From assembly GCF_901709675.1 (NCBI RefSeq), contig NC_051087.1, positions 1,816,001 through 1,880,000 of the forward strand: a DNA stretch of 64,000 nucleotides. The letters are read 5' to 3'. This DNA is from Syngnathus acus. Taxonomy: Eukaryota; Chordata; Actinopteri; Syngnathiformes; Syngnathidae. Below are positions 42,076-51,890 of the stretch, piece by piece (positions within the stretch are counted from its first letter, which is position 1; each line of letters begins with the position of its first letter). The notes below the pieces were generated by a model. It was not told the DNA's origin and did not search any database. It saw only the letters and a list, made by a program, of their open reading frames with translations. Position numbers and translations under genes: made by a program.

Positions 42076-45000
42076 GCTTAGCAAATGTTAGCATGCTAAG
42101 AAGCGAGTCGCCTAATAAAGCGTTGGCGCTTTGATGAGGCAAATTCCGTTTTATGTTCCACATTAATCAGCGAGCTCCACTTGTTCCTAGCCCTCCTCCT
42201 TTTCCTCACAATGCAGGCGACACCCCAGGATAGCGTTCCTGCCCCGTCGGTGGCGTGTTCAGAATAGGAGCTTCTTAATTAGGCCTCTGATGCTCCAATC
42301 AAGACTAATGACGGCCATGTCTCCGCAGAGGTGCACTGGTTCCATGTACTTAAAAGTACTTCAAATGTAGCTTGCTTGCGCTAAGCTAGCATAGCAACAG
42401 TTAGCAGGTAAACATTTCCATTCTAAGGCAATTTAGGAGCCAAATACTGTCATCTTTTATTCCTCTTTCCAGCTCAGAGTGAACATCAATATTGTTGGAA
42501 TTGTATGGATGAATTTGATCTTTTTTTATTCTTCCCGCAAATCCCCCGAGCTGGCCGGCGCCAAGATGAGATGTTAGCTCGAGTGGCAGCTTTCAATGTA
42601 GCATATATAAACACAATCAGATGACTCGGCCGATTGAAATAGGAGGCCTGTGGTAGTAAAAAAGACGTAATCACAGCGGCCTTTGTGAATAGCTGGCACA
42701 TGAATATCGTCTTCATCTCCAAGCTGCTCCTCCTACGCGCTTGTCGTCTGAAGGGCTTTTTTTTTTCTTCTTCCACGCTAACATACATCATTATTCCTCA
42801 CACTAGAATGATGGTTTCCTCATCTTGACATCTGCTGGGCTTCTCCGTCATGTCCGCCACTGGCTGTCCTAAAGAATAATTATAGAATGATGTAGCATCG
42901 TCATAACTAGCATAACATTTCAACCAGTATTAGCCGTAAATTACAAGATGTCTTAATGTCTCAAAGATGAGTAAACAAAGTTTGAAAAATGTCCTAATGA
43001 CACCTCGAGGATGATGAAGGGTGTTCCCGCCCTCGGCTGCGAGATAAACACATTTTCACCTCCGTCTCTGTAATAATGATAGATGGGGAGGCTTTTTTTT
43101 TTTCTTCTTCTTTTGGCAAAGCATTCGTTAGCTTGCGCAGGTTGGGATGAATCAGGCTTTTATGTTCTGCAAGGGTACAACACAAAGTCGGAGGCCTCCC
43201 CACGGTCGTACGCCAAAGTTAAGACGGGACCCCCGGAGAGTGACATATGATTTGCTTTAGAATGACATCATCAGACGTTGAGGATTAAGAGGCCTGAGGT
43301 TAAATGAACGCATAAGACTTTCAAGTGGATTCGCAAAAGTTTCCCCCGTGATACAACAGCGAGTGCATTATTCATGGGAACCACTCACCTTTAAAGGTGA
43401 CGGACGGAAAGGGAAGTGGCATTCTGCCTTTTTTGCCGCTCCATAGGCTCCTGACAAGATGTTAACCTGTTAGGTCACAGCTCGCTAACTCCTCAGAGTT
43501 CCTGAAAATGAGAGGGAAAGCCAAAACAAGTCATTTCAGCTTTTATTTGTTTTAGGGATTGAGGGGCCTGAGTGTATATGTACGTTGCACATTCCTAAAA
43601 ATGCAAGCCGCCTTCATCCTCCACTCATTCGGCAACTACTTGGAAAAGCAAAGCAAGGGCAAAAAAAAAAGTGAGGATGAGAGATGCCGCCGAGGGCGCT
43701 TTGCTACACTTCACAGGCAGACATCTAATTACTTTTCTACCTAACTAACTAACGAGGACTCTCAGCACAGCAGGGGGAACAACAAATATCTTGCGGTCCC
43801 AGCATAAACATGGTATATATGCTCCTTCATGAACAAAATATTAAATAAGAACCAAAAAACAAAGTCAAATATTATTCGTAGAGGACATTGACATGAATCG
43901 TGAATTATGAAATGTGCTGCACGATGCCTTTTGAATTTTCATTGTACGCAAACTGTTTAATTCTTTACATTCTATTTAAATTTGTTACTAAATGTTTTTA
44001 TAAAAAAAAAAAAAATAATGTCATGAAGTGCTGTTTTTTTTTCACAAATATAAAAATATATTACATTTTTTTCTTAAGGGACTGGAACCAATTGATACCA
44101 TTTCCACTCATTTCAAATCGAGAAGGTGATTTGAGATATGAACTTTTTTTAGCACTGTCACCGAATGAACTAAGAGTTAAGTCAAGGCACCGAGTGTTTT
44201 GAACGGTGAATCGCGAATCAGCGGTGACTCACTTTTATGTACATACACTCAGCTATTAGTTACATTCAATTTCACAGCACATAAAGCTGGCTGTTATTAG
44301 TTTTTCCCCCTCTCACACTGTGAAGCGTACTCAAAAGCTCGTCAGCCGTGGAATATGCCATACCTCGGAATTTTCGGAAATCAAATCATTAAACAATAAA
44401 GCCCATCTGCTTGCAAGTCAGCCCACTCGCTGGTCTTAAAGCAAACTCTGTTATCATTCCATCCTCGTTTTAATGCGTCTCAAGATAAGCCGTGAGAGCT
44501 GTTGCCTTGTTTTTCTAAATGGGTATGATTTGTTTCTTTCCAACATCACCGCCATTATCTTCACCTGCATGGAAAAGGTGTCTAATGTGTTAAGTGCAGC
44601 AGAAAAGCATCTTAATTAGCGTATCGCACACGTCAATCTTTGCAAATGTGACGTTTATAGGCGGTCCCTGTCTCGGAATGCAACAAAATAACTCAAACGA
44701 AATCTGTCTCCAATATTTATACACTTGCAATTGCACTTAACTAGTTAAGTCATAAAAAATAAAAATTGTATACATATATAAAATAGTTTATTTTGATCAA
44801 AATATTGATTAATTCAGGTATATTTTTAAATCAATTTAATCATCATGAATGAGGTATTCATTTAAAAACATTGGGGGGAAAAATGCCAATATATCACAAA
44901 TTCTGCCGGGGTGTGTTAACGAATGAACGCAACTATAAGTACGCTAAAATCCCGCATGGTTCCTTCCCGTGTATCGTTATGTACCGCAATTAAATGCCAA

Positions 45001-45654
45001 AAGTGTTGCAAGGTGCCGCCATGATTGAGAATGCTAATTAAGACCTCGCGGGGGTGTTGTGACATTTGCACGCCGGAGAGGCCGAGCGTAATGAGGGGCG
45101 ACGCTGACAGCGTGGGGTTTCAATCGGAACCTGCTTTTTATTGATTGGGACGCCGAGCTATATTTTTGACGATAGAAACGCGCGCTTCTACCTCCATACC
45201 GCACACGTCTTTTGTTTTACAGCAGCGTGTAAATCATAGACAAGCAATCTGGCGGCACGGCCAAACAATGACAGATTGTTTGTCCCGCCGCTTTCTTTCA
45301 TTCAGCGACGGGCCACAAAATGTTCTGAGGCTTGTTTCACCCTAAAAAGGAGATTTTGGTGTGATGCGAAAAGCCCATAATGAGAAATCACTGTTTGGTC
45401 GCTAGCTGATTAGTTGCTACGTTAGCTCACATTTTTGTTTGCGTAGTTGGGGTGTGGAAAATGAGTGAATTTCTCCCCAAAAATTATTCACATTAATTAA
45501 ATTACTAAAACTAAAGTTGAAAAAATAATGTCGTCAAATAGAAGAAAAAAAGTAATTGCAACTACAAAAATGCAAAAATGTTATAGTTTTTAAATTATTT
45601 GACGTGTCGGTAGTTGGCTAGTTAGTTTTGGAAAGCAAACTAACAAAAACCTTG

Positions 45655-45730
45655 TACCGTACTTTTCGGACTACAAGTTGTTCCAAAGTAATATTCACAC
45701 CAGTCAAGAAAAAAATGCATTTGTGTCATT
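45655..45730. mobile_element. Diverged copy of a common teleost MITE-like repeat
   Basis: TACCGTACTTTTCGGACTAC begins a stretch matching the well-known fish repeat whose consensus runs TACCGTACTTTTCGGACTAT and then AAGTCGC units. CACCAG and AAAAAATGCAT follow at the expected spacing. The 126-codon ORF through it is not a gene. Confidence 0.6.
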
Positions 45731-45957
45731 GTGAAATGACATTTGTAGTGGGGTGTGTAGACTTTTTATACCCTCTTTATACTATTGTTTGCGCCATTGG
45801 TGAAGTTTATTCTGAAGAAAATCGGACTTGTTTCCAAGTAAATTGTGGTGTTGCGCAGCAGGGTTTGTTTATGCGACTGTATGATTTATTTGGCTCTTAT
45901 TGGCACCTCCCTGAATTCAAAGAATTCCATCTGCAGGGGGGCCGGAATTACCCTCAT

Positions 45958-45990
45958 AGAGCTGTCAAACTCGGCCGTGGGCCGGTAATA
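45958..45990. mobile_element. Possible second hAT-type terminal fragment
   Basis: GAGCTGTCAAACTCGGCCGT followed by GGGCCGGTAAT resembles the GTGTCAAACTC...GGCCCG ends of hAT/Charlie elements. Confidence 0.35.
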
Positions 45991-46273
45991 ATTTCTTTTA
46001 TTTTTTAAAGAATATGCTGGCTGCTTCACGATGAGTTTCTTCTTCTTTTGAAACGCGTCGTTAAAGTGTCAGAAAAAAGCTGCGGCATATCGGTTGGAAC
46101 AACAACTTGATGTAAATGCCGCATTCTATTGGTGTTGTTTTGGCAAGACAACTAAAATACAACAATAAAAAGGAAGATGAAAATCATAATGTTATCAGTA
46201 AACGATTTGATGAGTCGTAATGTTTTGAGACTTGGCAAAATATGACCTTCCGATAGGCGACAGGAAGTGAGTC

Positions 46274-46385
46274 ATAATAATAATAATGCGTTTTATTTGT
46301 AAGGCGCCTTTCAAGGCACTCAAGGTCACCTTACAGAGATAAAATAGTATACACAATTAAATATAAAAACAGTATAAAAGCAAGG
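46274..46385. mobile_element. Interspersed repeat tail (LINE/SINE-like)
   Basis: An ATAATAATAAT run followed by GCGTTTTATTTGTAAGGCGC and CTTTCAAGGCACTCAAGGTC is a familiar teleost interspersed repeat. The family name cannot be fixed from the sequence alone. Confidence 0.5.
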
Positions 46386-46844
46386 AAACATCTGCAGCAG
46401 AATGATGGGTTTGGTGGCTAACCGGGCTCATGACAGGAAGTGATCATTCAAAATAAAAGTTTTGCCAAGACCAACTGTGGACTTGTGTAAACGTTACAAA
46501 TCATCGCTAGGAGCGTTCCCAATAAATTTCAGATGAGGTCAGCTTTAACACTTGCTGTAATTTATTCGCCCACTAGACAAGAAAATGTCGCTGCCTCATG
46601 TTTTAATTATGCCCACTGCTACACCGTGCGTGATTGCAGACTGCTTTTTTGTGACCCTGTTTTTATATGTCATCCTCGTCGTTTGTCTTTGTACGTAGTT
46701 GACGGTGTGTGTCCGTCTGTGTGTGTCTCCGCCTGATTGTGTATGTGTGCGTCCAGGCTACATGACTCACACGCCGACTTCAATTTCAGTCTTTAGGGGT
46801 TCCCAAATAGGTGACCGCACAATAAACGTCCTTCCCAGAATGCT

Positions 46845-47010
46845 TAATCTCCACCCCCAGCTCGCCCGCCCCGCCCCGCCCCCACCCGCCATTGAAAAGA
46901 CGTTATACGTGGTCAAAGTCGGATCGTTCCATCTGCGCCTGAATTGATTGGTCCCTCCGCCTCTTCGCCGGTGCTCAGCTCGCATGATTGAGGTGCATCC
47001 TAATGACGTC
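46845..47010. promoter_or_regulatory. Orphan GC-box / CCAAT / CRE-like cluster
   Basis: Consecutive Sp1-type boxes (CGCCCCGCCCCGCCCCC near 46867-46883), an inverted CCAAT (GATTGG about 46946) and a CRE-like TGACGTCC (47004-47011) occur within 170 bp of CpG-rich DNA far from any recognised gene. Confidence 0.3.
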
Positions 47011-48564
47011 CCGGAGGCCAGGCGCCGTTATTGAAAGCGGCGCCAGGCAGATAACTGAAAATTGAAATTCGCTAGAAAATTCCATGAGGCCCAAATGGAA
47101 AATTCAAAACTAGAATGCTGGTTAACCCATCCAAACACAGCAACTCCCACATGCTGTGGATAAAATCGCAATGGAAGAATCCGACGTCTTGCATGTTTTT
47201 GATGATTTTTTTTTTTACAACATTCACCCTACGCACTTCGTGTATTCAAATAGCACTTTCGGGTTCTCAGTAATCCCACACAAAAAGAAAGATAAATGAA
47301 TTCTTGCTGTGTGTACGGAATGCTAATTTCCCGTAGAGAAAATGTGAGTGCTCGGTTCTCACCATTTTCGACAAATGGAAGCATGTCTGTCTGTGCAATG
47401 AATCACATGTTGGGTGACTGAAAACAACATCCCTAAAAAAAAAAAAAAAGGAGGTGCATTTAGCCTTTTATTGTCGTACATAAAAGCGGCCATTACGGAT
47501 ACAATGTCACCCTCCTCCGTCCTGAATTAATGGAGCCGGTCCAGGGAAGATGGCCGCCATTAACGAGGGAGGGGCAGAGGGGGGGCTCCTTGCCGCTCAT
47601 TCATCCGGTATGCGTGATGACAAGTTCATTGTTGGGTCACAACCTTGAACGTAATTTCGGGAGGGAGCTATTCTTGACTTTTTCGTGCGGCGAGGAAATA
47701 TGTTGGAGTTGAGATTTACGTCACGCTTTGCTAGTTAGCATAAACGCTCTGTATTTATTTTCTAGGCCGTGTGCGAAATAAACAAGAAATCCAAGCAGAG
47801 TGAAATAAATGCAAGCAGGGTCTTTCGGGACCAGCCCAAAAAGGCTGCTAATCGCCTATTCATCCAAACATTTTACGCAGAGTGGCTGCGACCCAATTTT
47901 CCTTAAAATGTGCAAAAAAATGCAAAAATTATGCTAAAAGCGCCAACGCGCCGGGACTGTTAGTCTAATTTCAACACTTTCCCATCCGAGTGTGTTGTCG
48001 GGATATTTTGTCACCTTATTATGCGGCAAGATTGCGTTTCACCCCCCCAGCCCCCCCCCCGTGACTTTTCACATCATCGGCTTTACTTGCGATAATTTTA
48101 TTTGCATTGAAATGTCATTAGTTAGCCATTTTGGTTGGAGTTTGCCATTTTGGGGTAAATTTCAGTCTTGTCGCTCAGTCCTTCCAATTCACTCTATGGT
48201 TTGATCCATTAATGCTTTTTCCTTGATTTCTTATTGGGGAAAAAAAAAAAACTCTGGCTAATGGGATTATTCAGGGGAGCTTGTAAAAGGGTTGAAGTAG
48301 TTTGGAGAAAAACAAAAACAACAACAAAAAACACCGTGAAGGACAATAGAAGCACTTTGGGCCTTTCCCGTCCCATCTGGCCTGTGTTTGGCGGTGGGAA
48401 CGGACCGCTTCAGTGGCACGTACTGAATAGAGGGGGGTGCGTATCTTGGCAAGAGTGCCAAGACCCCCCCCCACCCCCACCTTGGAAGTTACACGCTCGC
48501 ATAACGGAAAAACATGCATTCATTTAAGTTTAAATGAGAAAATGTGATTACTTTGTGCAGCTTA

Positions 48565-48590
48565 ATAAATAAATAAATAAATAAATAAAT
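48565..48590. repeat. (AATA)n microsatellite
   Basis: About six copies of the tetranucleotide AATA/TAAA. Confidence 0.9.
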
Positions 48591-49238
48591 CCATATACTG
48601 TTTATCTGGCTCATCTAAAATAGCTATATTCCACTTTTCATATTTGATTTTCCTTTTTATTGATTGATTGAATTTTCTTCTTCTTCTTCACGTGCACAAT
48701 GAGACAGCGCCATCTATGGAGCAGCTGCCACTTGTTGCTATTATGCCAAAGAATCCCCAAATTGCCCATTTTCACACTCCCAATGAAAAAATGAATAGCA
48801 CACATCCCTGAACGAGACGCTCATTTTGTTCTCTGATAGTGTTTAAATCCTTTAAGAAGCGACGCTGCTATCACCCACCGTGAAAATGTTTCACCTTTGT
48901 AGATGTTTTGTTTTTCTTCCTGCCACTGATGAAATATGTGGCGAAAGCATCGATCCCTAACTCAATTTCCTCGTCGCGCGGCGCCAGAGAAAAGCAATTA
49001 TTTGGTAATATGAGACGAGTGGTGTGTACAATAATTAAACAGGCCTCCCTGTAGATGGTGGGATGTTGCTCGCCCAACCCCTCCCTTAAACAGCCACTGG
49101 ACCAAAACAGCCACAAACACACGTCACGCCGAGCTTTAGTCCCTGATGAGGGGCTGATTTATCTCCACCAATAGTCGTGTGGGGCCCCCTTTGTCACGCC
49201 GCCATACAAACCTCCCCTTGGTGTTATTGTGTGTGGAT

Positions 49239-49255
49239 GGGGGGGGGGGGGGGGG
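49239..49255 (+). repeat. G17 homopolymer
   Basis: Seventeen consecutive G residues. Confidence 0.9.
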
Positions 49256-51050
49256 CTCTCAAGTGGATGAGAGGCGGAACCTGTCAATGGACAATGTAAC
49301 CTGACACACACAATGATTGAAAAAAATAATTTTAATTAGGAGCCACTTCATCTACATATTGTTTAATGCAAGTTACAGTTAATTGTACATTTATGTGAAA
49401 AAAGGAATATGTTGGTATTTTTCATAAATGTATACAAATACATTTTGTTTTTCTAATTTTCTGTAGAAGGAAACTTAATACATTCATATTATCTATTGAT
49501 ATCTATTGGAAAAATATATATCAGCAATATTCAAAGCACAAAATGTAAGACTCTTGTATGTCATTTTTTCATATTTTTTTAAAAATATTTTTTTAAACAA
49601 ATGATTCCCAGTGTGACCCTATTGGACATAAATGTAAAAATACCTTTTGTTGACTTGTGAGCATTTTACAGTTAATGTTATCGTAATAGTATAAGTTATT
49701 GATTTATCCTTTTTTATTTCTGACATTTTGTCTTTTCCTCTCAACAGTGATGCGATGCAAAACGAGGCTCCTCTATTCCTTGGCTGGGAAGAAACGGAGA
49801 AGAAGAGAGAAGTGGCGCGACCGTGTGATGACCCGGGAAGTTAAAAAAAAAAAAAAGGAGCAGAACTGCTGCGAGACAAACGGCTTCGTGGACAAAGGCG
49901 CCCAGGGCAAGTTGGCTTCTGCTGAACACTTGATCACTCAGGCAAGGTTAGACTTTCTGGCAGTGCCCATCAGCATACTGGAATGAAACACACGAGGGGG
50001 GTGAAGACTTTTTGGGGTTGTCAGTGAAGGGCTCCCCCCTTTGGTTCGTCCGTGTTTGTGCGTGCACGCATCCGTCGCCGCCTCCTCCATAGCAACAGTG
50101 CTTCGTAGCAACAGTCTCTTTGATGGAGGACAGCCTTGGAGGCCATTCACAGAGTAGATTTGAAGTACAATGCACGCCACTATCACCATTCACCATCTCA
50201 AGGACCAAAACGCTCACAATTTATCTCCCAGTAAATTTGTTTGGAGCCTTTCAGACTATACTTTTATTTCCGTTTGCATGTCATTCATACATGTTTTCAT
50301 ATCCAGTGAAAAGTATGTGAGTAAAAATATTGCAATTAGGAAACATGTTTGTTTCTCCAAATATATTTTAATATTTTAAACTGAATGTGCATTATTATGC
50401 TTCCTAACAGATGCACATCATGAGCATAAGATGAGTCCAGGTGTCCCTAATAAGGTGTCTGAGAGCAAAAGGCGTCAAACTAGATTTTTCTTTTTAATGA
50501 AGAGAAAGAATTTAACACTCCCTAATTGAACTTTTCCCCTCATCAGTTGTGCGTGCAAAATGTGAGCAGACAGTGTAGAAAAGCTTTTCTTGAGTCCAAT
50601 TCCTGCAGCCCCGCTTTGATCAGTCAATAGCGAGTTGTGTCGGGACGTCACCGCCGGCTATCCGTCGTTTTCGCACGCCAAATGGACGCCGGCGGCCTGG
50701 TGGAGGAGGCGAGGAAAAAGCTTTTCATTCTTCTGATTTTTTTTTTTCTCATTTGGAGCTGAGCCATGCAAAGTTCACGTATTCGACACTGATCAGTGTT
50801 GAGGCAAACCGTAATAAACACCTCGCTGTCAGTCAAAAGTCAATTTTATGATGGAATGTGGTGTCTTAATACAGATGGCTACAGAATGGCGTACTTTCCT
50901 TGAAATTTGGTTTCACTACATATAATGGTATTTTTCATCTGAGTATTTATAATTTACTGTATTTTCTATTTAATATACTAAATGACTTGGTTCACTGTCT
51001 GGTAGCTTAGGGTTGCTAGATGAATGACTCTTGCAAAATTAAGTGAATTC

Positions 51051-51056
51051 TTTAAT
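51051..51056 (-). terminator. Possible DCTPP1 poly(A) signal
   Basis: TTTAAT on the plus strand is ATTAAA on the minus strand, about 205 bases past the DCTPP1 stop. No AATAAA was found closer on that strand. Confidence 0.35.
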
Positions 51057-51260
51057 TCAAAGTTAAAGAACACTTTGGCACATGTAAAACAAAAAATGAG
51101 TGGCTTGTTTACATGCCTGTTGTCACAATATGATCTTATATATTCCATAATGTGTACTATTTTCAAAAGATGATTGAATGAAGATCGATTTAAAACCATC
51201 GACAACTATCTGAATGCCACCAAAGTCCCACAAAATAAAAAAAAATAAAAAATAAAAAAG

Positions 51261-51719
51261 TCAGTCCTTGTATTCCGTGTACTTTTTCGCCGAGCCGTGC
51301 ACTTTGCTTGCGGGATACTTCAGTCTGTTCAGGGCCATTTTGCGGAGGACGGCTTGGGGCAGGTCCACGCGGCACTTCTCGGCCAGCTCCACCAGATAGA
51401 TGAAGACGTCGCTGAGCTCATGCGCGAGCTGCTCCCTCTCCGAATCGCTCCAGTCGGGCAGGCCCTCTGCCACCTCGCCCTTCCACTGGAAGAGCTCCGA
51501 GACCTCCCCGACCTCGCCCACCATGGCCAAGAGGAGATTGCGAGGCTGGTGGAACTTGTTCCAGTCGCGCTCCTCGGTGAACTCTGCCTGCATGCGACGG
51601 ATGTCCTCCACGCTCGGTCCCGGGCTGAAAGTGAAGTGGTCCTCCGGCAAGGTACCGGCGTGCGGCGCGGTTCCATTGACTGGACCATTGTCGAATGTCT
51701 TTCCGTTTGTGGCCATCAT
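51261..51719 (-). CDS. DCTPP1: DCTPP1, dCTP pyrophosphatase 1 (MazG-like all-alpha NTP pyrophosphohydrolase)
   Basis: The enzyme hydrolyses dCTP and modified dCTPs to dCMP and pyrophosphate, cleaning the nucleotide pool in cytosol, mitochondria and nucleus. The 152-residue protein carries FSPGPSVEDIRRMQAEFTEE, then RDWNKFHQPRNLLLAMVGEV and GEVSELFQWK, then ELSDVFIYLVELAEKCRVDL. These include the metal-binding EVGEVSE and ELSD motifs, and the sequence matches human DCTPP1 (170 residues) closely up to KKYTE. The human C-terminal tail is missing. The reading frame is uninterrupted by introns, although the human gene has three exons. The start is the first of two adjacent ATGs (51719, 51716). The frame stays open upstream to 51872, but that part overlaps the shared promoter and resembles nothing. 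The stop is TGA (51263-51261). The gene is head-to-head with GATB. Confidence 0.93.
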   Translation of the reverse strand: MMATNGKTFDNGPVNGTAPHAGTLPEDHFTFSPGPSVEDIRRMQAEFTEERDWNKFHQPRNLLLAMVGEVGEVSELFQWKGEVAEGLPDWSDSEREQLAHELSDVFIYLVELAEKCRVDLPQAVLRKMALNRLKYPASKVHGSAKKYTEYKD

Positions 51720-51890
51720 GTTGAAGCAACGTGTTTCAAAGGTATGGACTCGTCTTCTTCGTCCGACTCCCGCCAAACGACCAACCGGAAATACGTCATT
51801 TTTAAAGACCTGGAATTTGTAGTCTTTCGCGTGGGTTACGCGCGTTGAAAAACTACAATTCCCATCTGTCACCGCGCTTCACAAACCAAC
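51720..51890. promoter_or_regulatory. Bidirectional DCTPP1/GATB promoter
   Basis: Only 171 bp separate the two start codons. The interval holds an ETS/GABPA-type site (ACCGGAAAT, 51784-51792) fused to a CRE-like TACGTCAT (51792-51799). It also has a strong ZNF143-type site (ACTACAATTCCC, 51852-51863) and a partial inverted copy (GGAATTTGTAGTC, 51812-51824). This is a typical TATA-less housekeeping layout. Factor binding is inferred from motifs. Confidence 0.75.

Larger units (their letters stand above)
26640..51045. other. 24 kb intergenic region between FBXW7 and DCTPP1
   Basis: I find no protein-coding gene here. The ORFs are short, lack family similarity and mostly run through repeats. 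Recognisable contents are listed separately: inverted repeat, CATC/GTCC minisatellite, duplicated CTCF-like unit, LINE fragment, exon-like block, AT-rich tandem repeat, transposon ends and GC boxes. The rest is AT-rich, with short CA/GT microsatellites (for example 34812-34821 and 38419-38431). No tRNA or other RNA gene is recognised. The same intergenic interval in human is also long, so regulatory content is plausible but not shown. Confidence 0.55.

Noticed and set aside
45628-46008. 126-codon ORF
   Set aside because: It crosses a MITE-like repeat and a possible hAT end, with no recognisable domain.
49699-49986. 95-codon ORF with an acceptor-like CTCTCAACAG and a basic KKRRRREK run
   Set aside because: The basic run and KKKKK come from purine-rich low-complexity DNA, and no donor, partner exon or family was found.
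51297-51848. 183-codon plus-strand ORF opposite DCTPP1
   Set aside because: It is the antisense shadow of the GC-rich DCTPP1 coding sequence.
51720-51872. N-terminal extension of DCTPP1 by 51 codons
   Set aside because: The extension lies in the shared promoter, resembles no DCTPP1, and the double ATG at 51719/51716 gives a normal start.
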